DNA of 64,000 nucleotides, from contig NZ_FMUH01000001.1 of NCBI RefSeq assembly GCF_900101025.1, positions 186,001 to 250,000 of the forward strand. Direction: 5' to 3'. How positions within the stretch are numbered: the first letter of the stretch is position 1; each line of letters begins with the position of its first letter. The DNA comes from Klenkia marina. Its GTDB lineage: Bacteria > Actinomycetota > Actinomycetes > Mycobacteriales > Geodermatophilaceae. The notes beneath the pieces are model-generated. The model was given only the letters and a program-made list of their open reading frames with translations. It had not been told where the DNA came from and did no database searches. The position numbers and the translations under genes are program-made. Below, piece by piece: positions 25,138-33,462 of this stretch.

Positions 25138-26205
25138 ATGCGCATCCTGGTCACCGGCGGAGCCGGGTTCATCGGCTCCCACGTCGTCGCCGCCCACCTC
25201 GAGGCCGGGCACGAGGTGCGGGTGCTCGACGCGCTGCTGCCCGCCGTCCACCCGGCCTACCCCGACGGCCCGCCCGGGCTGGACGGCGTGGAGCTGGTGG
25301 TCGGCGACGTCCGCGACGCCGCGACCGTGGACCGGGTGCTGCGCGGCGTCGACGCCGTCAACCACCAGGCGGCGATGGTCGGCCTGGGCATCGACGTCCA
25401 GGACATGCCGCTGTACGCCGGCACGAACGACCTCGGGACGGCGGTGCTGCTGGCCGCCATGGCCCGCGCCGACGTCGGGCAGCTGGTGTTCGCCAGCTCG
25501 ATGGTGGTCTACGGCGAGGGCCGGTACGAGTGCGCCGAGCACGGGGCGGTGGCCGCCGCGCCGCGCCGCCGCCCGGACCTCGACGCCGGGGTGTTCGACC
25601 CGCCCTGCCCGGTCTGCGGACGGCAGCTGGCCTGGGGCCGGGTGGGCGAGGAGACCCCGCCGGACCCCCGCAACACCTACGCCGCCACCAAGCTCGCCCA
25701 GGAGCACCTGTCGTCGGCCTGGGCACGCTCCACCGGCGGCACAGCCGTGGGCCTGCGCTACCACAACGTCTACGGCCCGCGGATGCCGCGCGACACCTTC
25801 TACGCCGGCGTGGCGAGCATCTTCCGATCCTCCCTCGAGGGCGGCCGGGCGCCGCAGGTGTACGAGGACGGTGGCCAGATGCGCGACTTCGTGCACGTCA
25901 CCGATGTCGCCCAGGCCAACCTGCGCGCGTTCGAGAAGTCGCCGGAGGAGTCGACCCTGCGCACGTACAACGTCGCCAGCGGCACCCCGCACACCGTCGG
26001 GGACATGGCCGCGGCGCTCGCCGACGCGTTCGGCGGGCCGGCTCCCGAGGTCACCGGGCAGTACCGCATCGGCGACGTCCGCCACGTGGTCGCCAGTCCC
26101 GCCCGCGCCCAGGACGAGCTCGGGTACGCCGCAGCCGTGACGTTCGAGGACGGCATGCGCGAGTTCGCCACCGCTCCCCTACGGGCCGCCCCCCAGCAGC
26201 CCTAG
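25138..26205 (+). CDS. NAD-dependent nucleotide-sugar epimerase/dehydratase
   Basis: A 355-residue extended SDR: MRILVTGGAGFIGSHVVAAH, catalytic serine region FASSMVVYGEG and YxxxK in NTYAATKLAQEH. C-terminal sugar-binding parts include MRDFVHVTDVAQANLRA. An unusual insert (DPPCPVCGRQLAWGR) adds a CPVC pair that could bind zinc. It probably acts on a UDP- or TDP-sugar. The glycosyltransferase-like genes at 30.4-31.7 kb are likely functional partners, separated by an inserted HNH gene and two membrane protein genes. A strong terminator follows immediately. Confidence 0.92.
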   Translation: MRILVTGGAGFIGSHVVAAHLEAGHEVRVLDALLPAVHPAYPDGPPGLDGVELVVGDVRDAATVDRVLRGVDAVNHQAAMVGLGIDVQDMPLYAGTNDLGTAVLLAAMARADVGQLVFASSMVVYGEGRYECAEHGAVAAAPRRRPDLDAGVFDPPCPVCGRQLAWGRVGEETPPDPRNTYAATKLAQEHLSSAWARSTGGTAVGLRYHNVYGPRMPRDTFYAGVASIFRSSLEGGRAPQVYEDGGQMRDFVHVTDVAQANLRAFEKSPEESTLRTYNVASGTPHTVGDMAAALADAFGGPAPEVTGQYRIGDVRHVVASPARAQDELGYAAAVTFEDGMREFATAPLRAAPQQP

Positions 26206-26208
26206 CTC

Positions 26209-26242
26209 GGCCGGCGGCGTTTCCGCGGAAACGCCGCCGGCC
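26209..26242 (+). terminator. Rho-independent terminator after the epimerase gene
   Basis: A perfect 17+17-base inverted repeat without loop bases (GGCCGGCGGCGTTTCCG and its complement), followed by CGTTTT. Its core 20-mer is closely related to the hairpin on the other side of the HNH gene. Confidence 0.85.
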
Positions 26243-26306
26243 CGTTTTGTCGGTACCCCCTGCCACTCTTCGCTCAGGTGTTCGAACGAGAGCAGAGGTG
26301 GCCACC

Positions 26307-27971
26307 GTGCCGGAAGTGCCGCAGGACCCGGCCGGGGATGCCCCCGGGCCCACCGACCTCCCCCACCCGGCCGTGCCGGACGAGCAGGTCCGGGTGCCCC
26401 CGACGAACGAGTGGGAGCACGAACGGCCGAGCGACGCCGTGCCGCTGCCCCAGCTGGCTGCGCGGCTGTGCGCAGGAGCCGTGGCCATCTCGGCCGCGAC
26501 GGCGGCCTGGTTGGTGCTGGTGGCCGAGTTCGACCGCCGGCGGGGCTGGGCCGTGCCCGGGGTGTCCTCGTGCGCGCACTGGTTGTCCTGGCAGTGCGGC
26601 ATCAGCCCGGGCACCGCGCGCGACCACGTGCGGTTGGCCCGCGCCCTGCCGTCTCTCCCCCGGGTCACCGAGCAGCTCGCCGGCGGGGCCATCTCGTTCG
26701 CGAAGGCCCGGGCCATCGCCCGCGTCGCCGACGCCGACACCGAGGAGGTGCTGCTCCGCGTCGCCGAGCACTGCACCGCCGCCCAGCTCGAGAAGGTGGT
26801 GGCCGGCTGGCGCCGATCCGACGAGACCCAGACCCGGGGCGCTCGTCTGCGCAGCGAGGTTGCCGGGGAAGAGGCCCGAGCCGCAGCCCTGGCCGACGGC
26901 GCCTCCGAGGACGCCGCCGCAGCCGCCGGGCGCGAGGCCGCCGCCGCGGTGTGGCTGGACGCCTGGCCCGACGGCGCCGACCCCACCCGCCCGGTCCCGC
27001 AGTGGGAGCAACGGTTCGACTGGCACGACGAGGGCGACGGCAGCGTCACCCTGCGCCTGCGGCTGGCCGCCGAGGACGCCGCCGAGCTGGTCGCCGCCGT
27101 CGAGCACCGCGCCGAGGTGCTGAGCCGCCGCGAGCGCATCGCCCGCAACGGCTCGACCGAGGTGGACAGCGCACCGCTGGACTGGTCCGGCTGGGTCGCC
27201 GGGGACGACCTGTCCGACGACCGCGCGGCCGGCCGTGGCCAGGAGGTCGCGGCTGCCCGCCGGGCCAGGGTCAGCGTCGCCCGGACCTCCGCGCTGATCG
27301 ACCTGGCGCGGGCCGGAGCCGGGGCCGTCGACACCCGCCCCGGCGACCCGGCCCGTCGCGAGGTGGTCGTGCGGGTCGACGCCGCGGTCCTGGCCGACGA
27401 CGCCGCGGCCGGGCAGGCCACGCTCGACGGGGTCGCCGCGCTCAGCCCCGCCCAGGCCCGCCGGCTGGCCTGCGACGCCGCCCTGACCGTCGTCCTGGTG
27501 GAGGACGGCCAGGTGCTGGCCTGCGGCCGCACACGCAGGTTCGCCACCACCGCACACCGCCGCGTCCTGCTGCTGCGCGACGGCGGCTGCGCCCGGCCCG
27601 CCTGCCCCGAGACCCGGCCCGAACGGCTGCATGCCCACCACGTGGTGCCCTGGCTGACGGGTGGGCGCACCGACGTCGACAACCTGGTCCTGCTCTGCGA
27701 CCGCTGCCACGGGCTGGTCCACGACCTCGACCTGACGCTGCGGCGCACCCCGCACGGCCCGTTGTCGGCGTGGACCTCCGACGGCGCGCCCGTGTGGTCC
27801 TCGGCCGACGACGGCCGACCACCGGAACCGTTGCCGGACGGCGGTCTCCCGGCGGCCTGGCAGGCGAACGGCGAACGCCTCGGCATCGGCTACGCGATCA
27901 GCGTCCTCCTCGACAACCGCGCCGCACTGCGCCGCCAGCAGACCGCCGGGACGGCCGCCGAGGCAGCGTGA
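26307..27971 (+). CDS. DUF222 / HNH endonuclease domain protein (13E12 repeat family)
   Basis: A 554-residue protein with an N-terminal DUF222 domain (CAHWLSWQCGISPGTARDHV; ALPSLPRVTEQLAGGAISF) and a C-terminal HNH nuclease (CARPACPETRP; LHAHHVVPWLTGG; DNLVLLCDRCHGLVHD). These genes are present in many copies in mycobacteria and Geodermatophilaceae and behave like mobile or homing elements, though their activity is not well known. The GTG at 26307 has GAGGTGG 5 bases upstream; GTG 26298 is an alternative. Related hairpins flank the gene on both sides, and it interrupts a sugar-metabolism neighbourhood. Confidence 0.93.
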   Translation: MPEVPQDPAGDAPGPTDLPHPAVPDEQVRVPPTNEWEHERPSDAVPLPQLAARLCAGAVAISAATAAWLVLVAEFDRRRGWAVPGVSSCAHWLSWQCGISPGTARDHVRLARALPSLPRVTEQLAGGAISFAKARAIARVADADTEEVLLRVAEHCTAAQLEKVVAGWRRSDETQTRGARLRSEVAGEEARAAALADGASEDAAAAAGREAAAAVWLDAWPDGADPTRPVPQWEQRFDWHDEGDGSVTLRLRLAAEDAAELVAAVEHRAEVLSRRERIARNGSTEVDSAPLDWSGWVAGDDLSDDRAAGRGQEVAAARRARVSVARTSALIDLARAGAGAVDTRPGDPARREVVVRVDAAVLADDAAAGQATLDGVAALSPAQARRLACDAALTVVLVEDGQVLACGRTRRFATTAHRRVLLLRDGGCARPACPETRPERLHAHHVVPWLTGGRTDVDNLVLLCDRCHGLVHDLDLTLRRTPHGPLSAWTSDGAPVWSSADDGRPPEPLPDGGLPAAWQANGERLGIGYAISVLLDNRAALRRQQTAGTAAEAA

Positions 27972-27975
27972 GGAT

Positions 27976-28005
27976 GCCGGGGCGTCTCCGTGGGAACGCC
28001 CCGGC
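27976..28005. terminator. Hairpin between convergent HNH and EamA genes
   Basis: A 10-base stem (GCCGGGGCGT with ACGCCCCGGC) and 10-base loop, between the HNH stop at 27971 and the EamA stop at 28017. It could serve both strands. Its core (27981-28000) matches the left hairpin core in 17 of 20 positions. Confidence 0.7.
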
Positions 28006-28016
28006 CAGGGACAGGA

Positions 28017-28904
28017 TCAGGCCGGGGCGACCGGGACGGGGTCGGGGGCACGGGTGCGGCGGGTGGCCAGCACGCAGCCGACGAGGATGACCGGCAGACC
28101 GACTGCGATGCCCACGGTGAAGGGCTCGCCGAGCAGCAGCACCCCGAGCAGCACCGCCACCGCCGGGTTGACGAAGGTGATCACCAGCGCACGCTGCGGA
28201 CCCACCTCGCGGATGAGCCGGAAGAACAGCACCAGCGCCAGCGCCGTGCAGACCAGCCCGAGGACGACGACCGCGGCCACCGCATCCAGCGGGGCGCCGT
28301 CGAGCTGCCCGAGGCGGGGGACGGCGAACGGCGCGTAGACCAGCGACGTCACGCACAGCGCCACGGCGCTGGCGGCCACGCCCGGCACGTCGGCGAGCTG
28401 GCGGCTGATGATCAGCGGGGCCGTCCCGTACCCGATGACGGTCAGGACGACCGCCCCGATGGCCACCAGCTCGGCGCCCCGCACGTCGAGTCCGAGCAAC
28501 GCCACGATGCCCACGACACCCAGCAGCATGCCGGCGATCCGCACCCGGGACAGCGGTTCCTCCCCGCCCACCAGTCGGCCCGCGAGCGCGGCGACGAACG
28601 GCACGCTGGCCACCAGCAGGCCGGTGAGCGAGGACGACAGCGTCTGCTCGGCGATGCTCAGCAGCAGCCACGGCCCGGTCATCTCCAGCACCGTGAAGGC
28701 CAGCAGCGGTCGCCAGTGCCGGGCCAACCCGCGCAGCTGCCCGCGCGCGACCACGAGCGGCACGAGCAGGACGGCGCCGAGCACGCAGCGGGCGAAGACC
28801 ACCAGCACCGGGTCGAAGGTGCCGACGGCGACCTTGATCAGCAGGTAGGGCACGCCCCAGATGACCGACATGGCGACGAACAGCGCCCAACCCCGACGAC
28901 TCAC
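28017..28904 (-). CDS. EamA/DMT-family transporter
   Basis: A 295-residue membrane protein with ten predicted helices in two EamA repeats (ALFVAMSVIWGVPYLLIKVA at the start; VGPQRALVITFVNPAVAVLL in the second repeat). It is expected to export or import a small metabolite; no substrate is indicated. It starts with GTG at 28904 with no obvious ribosome binding site, and is not closely similar to the other EamA protein at 1039-1956. It is convergent with the HNH gene. Confidence 0.92.
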   Translation of the reverse strand: MSRRGWALFVAMSVIWGVPYLLIKVAVGTFDPVLVVFARCVLGAVLLVPLVVARGQLRGLARHWRPLLAFTVLEMTGPWLLLSIAEQTLSSSLTGLLVASVPFVAALAGRLVGGEEPLSRVRIAGMLLGVVGIVALLGLDVRGAELVAIGAVVLTVIGYGTAPLIISRQLADVPGVAASAVALCVTSLVYAPFAVPRLGQLDGAPLDAVAAVVVLGLVCTALALVLFFRLIREVGPQRALVITFVNPAVAVLLGVLLLGEPFTVGIAVGLPVILVGCVLATRRTRAPDPVPVAPA

Positions 28905-28977
28905 CCGCTCATCCTGCGCCGTGGTCGGCCCGGCGTCCGCATGCCCCGCTGCCAGTCATCGCCGGGATCCGGCCACC

Positions 28978-30321
28978 TCACCACTCGGTGCGGACGGTCA
29001 CCTCGATGCCGATCGCCAGGACGGCGCCCAGCGCGAGCCAGAGCCGCAGCTGCCGCGCAGGCAGGAAGGCGGTCGCGCAGAGGACCCAGACGTAGAAGGG
29101 CAACCAGATGCGCTCGGTCTCCCCGCGCACCAGGCCGGTGGCGTCGCTGGCGAGGATCCCGACCAGCGCGGCCAGCGGCAGCAGGGCCAGCCGGTGCCGG
29201 CGCAGGCAGGCCAACCCGGCGACCGCGGCCGGCCCGACGGCGAGGACGGCGGCGGCCAGGTTGGAGAACAGGAAGAACCCGAGCGGCCGGTTGGCGTACG
29301 ACGGCCCGGAGCGCACCCGGTCACCGGCGGCGTGGAAGCCGTCGAGCCACCAGTAACCGCCGAGCGCGAAGAGAGCGACCACGACCAGGACGCCGACCGC
29401 GCCGACCCCCAGCACCCGCACCACGCCGGCCCACCCGATGCGCCCGCGGTGCACCAGCACCACCACGACCGCCACCAGCCCGAGCGCGGTGAGCCCGAAC
29501 GACAGGAACAGCGCCAGCCCGAGCAGCAGACCCCCGGCCAGCGCCTTCACGTCCCGGCGCCACCCCGTCGAGACCGCGGCGGTGGCCAGGCCGGCCACAC
29601 CCCACGAGGCGACACCGGCGAAGAAGGCGTCGGCGCTGGTGGCCACCCACAACGCGACGGGCGCGAGCACCAGGAACGGAGCCACCACCCGTGCCCGGGC
29701 CTCGTCGGCGACGGCGCGGACCGTCAGCAGCACAGCGGGGACCGCGAGCACGCCACCGCCGATGCACAGCGCGGCGTCCCAGCCCAGGCCGGACAGGCCC
29801 AGCCGGTCGAGCAGCACGAAGGCCAGCAGCGCACCCGGCGGGTGGCCGGCGACGTGGGTGGTCCACGGGTCGGCGGAGTCCGCGGGCACGAAGTCGGTGA
29901 ACGTGGCGAGGAAGGTGCCGATCGAGCCCACCCGCGGGACGTCGTTCGGGTACTCGTAGACCACCGACAGCGGCTCGGGCAGCCGGTGCCACCCGCTGGT
30001 CAGCGCCAGGGCCACGGCCCACCCCGCGGCGACCACCGCCGACCCCGCCGCCAGCGCCCCGAACCGCACGCGGGCCGCGAGCGCCGGACCGGCCAGCACC
30101 ACGACGAGCGCGACGGCCACCGGCATGAGCACCCGGGGGGTCAGCACGACCTCCCACCCACCGCGCAGCACGTAGCCGCCGAGCAGGTGCAGGACCGTGC
30201 CGCCCTCGGCCAGGTGCCGGCCGATCGTCGTCATCAGCCAGACGAACAGGCCCGCGCCGACGACTGCGACGAACGGCAGCCCCCGCCGCACCCGGGACGT
30301 GGTCGGCTCCGCGCTGGTCAC
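28978..30321 (-). CDS. Polytopic membrane protein, GT-C glycosyltransferase-like
   Basis: A 447-residue protein with about ten or more membrane helices. A loop after the early helices reads PNDVPRVGSIGTFLATFTDF and DPWTTHVAGHPPGALL, reminiscent of lipid-linked sugar transferases of the GT-C fold (families 39, 83, 87), but the catalytic DxD or DE motif is not clear. It is divergent from the family 2 glycosyltransferase gene, supporting a role in cell-envelope glycosylation. The GTG start follows TAGAGT by 8 bases. Confidence 0.82.
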   Translation of the reverse strand: MTSAEPTTSRVRRGLPFVAVVGAGLFVWLMTTIGRHLAEGGTVLHLLGGYVLRGGWEVVLTPRVLMPVAVALVVVLAGPALAARVRFGALAAGSAVVAAGWAVALALTSGWHRLPEPLSVVYEYPNDVPRVGSIGTFLATFTDFVPADSADPWTTHVAGHPPGALLAFVLLDRLGLSGLGWDAALCIGGGVLAVPAVLLTVRAVADEARARVVAPFLVLAPVALWVATSADAFFAGVASWGVAGLATAAVSTGWRRDVKALAGGLLLGLALFLSFGLTALGLVAVVVVLVHRGRIGWAGVVRVLGVGAVGVLVVVALFALGGYWWLDGFHAAGDRVRSGPSYANRPLGFFLFSNLAAAVLAVGPAAVAGLACLRRHRLALLPLAALVGILASDATGLVRGETERIWLPFYVWVLCATAFLPARQLRLWLALGAVLAIGIEVTVRTEW

Positions 30322-30329
30322 GCCGCCGG

Positions 30330-30335
30330 ACTCTA
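30330..30335 (-). promoter_or_regulatory. -10 box of leaderless membrane protein gene
   Basis: TAGAGT on the minus strand lies 8 bases before the GTG at 30321. Confidence 0.42.
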
Positions 30336-30370
30336 GGTGCCTTCACCGGGCGGGGCCCGGGGAGCGCGGT

Positions 30371-30376
30371 TAGCGT
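30371..30376 (+). promoter_or_regulatory. -10 box of leaderless glycosyltransferase gene
   Basis: TAGCGT ends 6 bases before the GTG at 30383. The divergent -10 box is about 40 bases away. Confidence 0.45.
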
Positions 30377-30382
30377 CCACGG

Positions 30383-31036
30383 GTGCCCGACGTCGTCCTC
30401 CCCTGCCTCGACGAGGCCGGGGCGCTCCCCTGGGTCCTGTCCCGACTGCCCGAGGGGTACCGCGCGATCGTCGCCGACAACGGCTCCACCGACGGCTCCG
30501 CGCAGATCGCCGCCGACCACGGGGCCACCGTCGTCCACGTCCCGCAGCGCGGGTTCGGCGCCGCCGCGCACGCCGGCCTCGAGGCCGCGACCGCCGACGT
30601 CGTCTGCTTCTGCGACGCCGACGCCTCCATGGACCCCCAGCAGCTCCCCCGCGTGGCCGGACCGGTCGAGGCCGGCGAGGCCGACCTGGTGCTCGGCCGC
30701 CGTCGACCCACGAGCCGGGACGCCTGGCCCCCGCACGCCCGGGTGGCCAACACCGCGCTGAGCGTGCTCATGCGCCGGCGCACCGGCCTGCGGCTGCACG
30801 ACCTGGGCCCCATGCGCGCCGCACGCCGGGCCGACCTGCTCGCACTGGGCATCACCGACCGCCGCTTCGGCTACCCGCTGGAGATGGTCACCCGGGCCTC
30901 GGACGCCGGCTGGCGCATCCGTGAGCTGGACGTCGACTACCACCCCCGCGCCGACGGCACGAAGTCCAAGGTCACCGGCACCGTGCTGGGCACCGTGAAG
31001 ACCGTGCGCGACATGTCCCGGGTGCTGGCCCGATGA
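30383..31036 (+). CDS. Glycosyltransferase family 2
   Basis: A 217-residue GT-A enzyme: MPDVVLPCLDEAGALPWVL, the nucleotide-binding VADNGSTDGSAQIA, and the DxD-like CFCDADASMDP. It resembles dolichyl/polyprenyl-phosphate sugar transferases but has no membrane helices, so it may act on a soluble or membrane-bound acceptor with other proteins. Its stop overlaps the next gene as ATGA. Together with the TIGR04282 protein and the nearby epimerase it suggests synthesis of a modified glycan or glycolipid. Confidence 0.93.
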   Translation: MPDVVLPCLDEAGALPWVLSRLPEGYRAIVADNGSTDGSAQIAADHGATVVHVPQRGFGAAAHAGLEAATADVVCFCDADASMDPQQLPRVAGPVEAGEADLVLGRRRPTSRDAWPPHARVANTALSVLMRRRTGLRLHDLGPMRAARRADLLALGITDRRFGYPLEMVTRASDAGWRIRELDVDYHPRADGTKSKVTGTVLGTVKTVRDMSRVLAR

Positions 31037-31683
31037 CCCAGCTGCTGGTCATCACCAAGGCCCCGGTGCCGGGCCGGAGCAAGACCCGGCTCACCCCGCC
31101 CTGCACCCCGCTGCAGGCCAGCACCATCGCCGCCGCCGCGGTCGCCGACACCCTCGACGTCGTGCGGGCCACCCCCGTGCAGCGCCGGGTCGTCGCGCTC
31201 GACGGCGCCCCCGGCGACCTCGACCTGCACGACCTCGTCGTCGTCCCGCAGGTCGAGGGCGACCTGGGCACCCGGCTGGCCGCCGCGTTCGCCGCCGCGA
31301 TGGACGGCGACGGCGACCTGCCCACCCTCCTGGTCGGCATGGACACCCCCCAGATCAGCCCCGAGCTGCTCACCGACTGCCTGGCCCGGCTGGTCGCCGC
31401 GGGCCCGGGGACGGCGGCCCTCGGCGTAGCCCCGGACGGTGGTTGGTGGGCGCTGGGCGTGCACTCCCCCGACGCCGCCGCCGTCCTGCCCGACGTCCCG
31501 ATGTCCCGCGAGGACACCGCCACCAACACCCGCGCGGCGCTGGAGGCCGCCGGGCTGACCGTGGTCGACCTGCCGGTGCTCACCGACGTCGACCACTGGC
31601 CCGAGGCCGTCGAGGTCGCCGCCCTCTGCCCCGAGGACAGCCGCATGCGCCGCACCGTCGAGGAGATCGCCGCATCGATCTGA
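31033..31683 (+). CDS. TIGR04282/DUF2064 family protein
   Basis: A 216-residue protein of the DUF2064/TIGR04282 family, which has a nucleotidyltransferase-like GT-A fold. Motifs are LLVITKAPVPGRSKTRLTPP at the start, LLVGMDTPQISPELLTDCL in the middle and APDGGWWALGVHSPD. Members often sit next to family 2 glycosyltransferases, as here (ATGA overlap). The reaction is unknown; sugar-phosphate nucleotidyl transfer or glycosyl transfer are both possible. Confidence 0.92.
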   Translation: MTQLLVITKAPVPGRSKTRLTPPCTPLQASTIAAAAVADTLDVVRATPVQRRVVALDGAPGDLDLHDLVVVPQVEGDLGTRLAAAFAAAMDGDGDLPTLLVGMDTPQISPELLTDCLARLVAAGPGTAALGVAPDGGWWALGVHSPDAAAVLPDVPMSREDTATNTRAALEAAGLTVVDLPVLTDVDHWPEAVEVAALCPEDSRMRRTVEEIAASI

Positions 31684-31750
31684 CCAGTCCGGAGTGCCCC
31701 CGCGGCACGAACCCTCTCGACAGGCACTGCACCAGCCGATGAGGAGTCTC

Positions 31751-33007
31751 GTGACACGACCACTGGACCGCGTGCTGGGTGCCCGGCTGCCCGACCCGCC
31801 CACGGCGCTGAGGCGGGGCCCGTTCGCCGAGGGCGCGTTCCGCAGCCCGCTGCACACCGAGCGGCGGGCGTCGCGGGTCGGGGTCTGGCTCGGTTCGGGC
31901 TTCGTGGTGTGCTTCCTGACCGGCCTGCTCAGCCACCTCGTGCAGCACCCGCCGAGCTGGTTCGTCTTCCCCGCCTCGCCGGTCTGGCTCTACCAGGTCA
32001 CCCAGGGCACGCACGTCATGGTCGGCCTGGCACTTGTCCCGCTGCTGCTGGTCAAGCTCTGGACCGTCTACCCCAAGCTGTTCAGCTGGCCACCCGCCGC
32101 CACCCCGGCCAAGGCCGTCTCCCGGCTCAGCCTGCTGGTGCTGGTCGGCAGCGCGGTCTTCATGCTGGTCACCGGCCTGGTCAACATCAGCCAGTGGTAC
32201 CCGTTCGGCTTCTCGTTCAAGGTCGCGCACTACTGGACCGGGTGGGTCGCCGTCGGCGCCGTGCTCACCCACGTCGGTGCGCTGGCCCCCCAGATCCGGC
32301 GCGGGCTGGCCCGCCGCGGCAGCGCGGCCTCGGTCGCCGGGCTCGCCCCGGCCGAGGTCGAGGCCGCCCACGCGGCCACCGAGGCCGAGGAGACCGGCCC
32401 GGTGAGCCGCCGGGCCTTCGTGACGACGGCGGCCCTGGCCACCGGCGCCGTCGCGATCACCCAGTGGGGCCAGACCATCTCCCCGCTCGCGCAGGTCTCG
32501 GTGCTGGCCCCCCGGATCCCCGGGGTCGGCCCGCAGGGCCTGCCGGTGAACCAGACCGCGATCACCGCCGGGGTGACCGAGTCCGCCGTCGACCCCGCGT
32601 TCCGCCTGGTGGTGGAGGGTCCGACGCCGCTGTCGCTCAGCCTGGCCGACCTGCAGGCCATGCCCCAGTACACCGAGCGGCTGCCGATCGCCTGCGTCGA
32701 GGGCTGGAGCGCCAGCGCCGACTGGACCGGCCCCCGGCTGCGCGACGTCCTGGCCGCCGCCGGGCACCCGCGCGGCACCGTCGTGCACGTCGAGTCCATC
32801 CAGACCGGCGGCTCCTACCGGGTGTCGACCGTCGGCCGCCCGCACGCGGACAGCCCGAAGACCCTGCTCGCGCTGCAGGTCAACGGCCAGGAGCTCGACA
32901 TCGATCACGGATACCCCGTGCGGTTGATCGCCCCCAACCGCCCCGGCGCGATGCAGACCAAGTGGCTGGGCCGGATCGCCCCGGGTGCCGCGGGCGTGGG
33001 CTCGTGA
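31751..33007 (+). CDS. Cytochrome-b-like membrane domain fused to molybdopterin oxidoreductase
   Basis: A 418-residue fusion. Residues about 45-200 form a four-helix membrane domain with histidines suited to haem ligation (TGLLSHLVQHPP; VTQGTHVMVGLAL; KVAHYWTGWVAVGAVLTHVG), like cytochrome b561/DUF4405. After a linker and another helix (AFVTTAALATGAVAITQWG) a sulfite-oxidase-type molybdopterin domain contains the Mo-ligand cysteine in LPIACVEGWSASADW. It probably passes electrons between quinones and an external substrate. I chose GTG 31751 because GAGGAG lies 4 bases upstream; ATG 31739 is an alternative. It overlaps the next gene by GTGA. Confidence 0.9.
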   Translation: MTRPLDRVLGARLPDPPTALRRGPFAEGAFRSPLHTERRASRVGVWLGSGFVVCFLTGLLSHLVQHPPSWFVFPASPVWLYQVTQGTHVMVGLALVPLLLVKLWTVYPKLFSWPPAATPAKAVSRLSLLVLVGSAVFMLVTGLVNISQWYPFGFSFKVAHYWTGWVAVGAVLTHVGALAPQIRRGLARRGSAASVAGLAPAEVEAAHAATEAEETGPVSRRAFVTTAALATGAVAITQWGQTISPLAQVSVLAPRIPGVGPQGLPVNQTAITAGVTESAVDPAFRLVVEGPTPLSLSLADLQAMPQYTERLPIACVEGWSASADWTGPRLRDVLAAAGHPRGTVVHVESIQTGGSYRVSTVGRPHADSPKTLLALQVNGQELDIDHGYPVRLIAPNRPGAMQTKWLGRIAPGAAGVGS

Positions 33008-33462
33008 GCGGCAGCGACGAGCGCCGGCCCCTGCACTCCGCGCTCACCCCGTGGTGGCGCTGGCTGTTCCTCGTGCCCGGGCTCGCCGCCGTCGCGGTGG
33101 GGGGCTACGGCCTGTGGACCTACCTCAGCACGACCGCCCAGATCTCCTGGGGCATCTGGTTCGTCGGCAGTGCGCTGCTTCACGACCTGGTCATCGCCCC
33201 GCTGTGGATCGGCCTGGGGTGGGTCGCGAGCACGCTGCTGCCCCGCCCGGCCCGCGCGCCCATGGTGGTGGGCGCAGCCATCAGCGGCTCGGTCACCCTG
33301 GTCGCGCTGCCGTTCGTGCTGGGCTACGGCGGCGACGAGGGCGACACCTCGTTCCTGCCCCGCGACTACGGGCTCACGCTGCTCGTCGTCGTCGGGGTGG
33401 TGCTGGCCGTGAGCGCCGCGTGGGCGGCGCTGCGGGTTCAGCGGGCCCGCGACTCCGCGTAG
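33004..33462 (+). CDS. Small four-helix membrane protein
   Basis: A 152-residue protein with four predicted helices (LFLVPGLAAVAVGGYGLWTY; SALLHDLVIAPLWIGLGWVA; VVGAAISGSVTLVALPFVLG; LTLLVVVGVVLAVSAAWAAL). No family function is recognised. The GTGA overlap with the molybdopterin oxidoreductase gene suggests it is a partner or assembly subunit of that enzyme. Its last 25 bases overlap the convergent SRPBCC gene. Confidence 0.85.
   Translation: MSGSDERRPLHSALTPWWRWLFLVPGLAAVAVGGYGLWTYLSTTAQISWGIWFVGSALLHDLVIAPLWIGLGWVASTLLPRPARAPMVVGAAISGSVTLVALPFVLGYGGDEGDTSFLPRDYGLTLLVVVGVVLAVSAAWAALRVQRARDSA

Noticed and set aside
19425-27971. A 2848-codon open frame on the plus strand
   Set aside because: It is open because GC-rich codon bias keeps shadow frames open. 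Only its last 554 codons are a gene (DUF222-HNH); the rest runs against or out of frame with several clear genes.
26307-27971. Treating the HNH gene as an insertion sequence transposase
   Set aside because: No DDE motif, terminal inverted repeats or target duplication. The flanking palindromes are hairpins, not ends of an IS.
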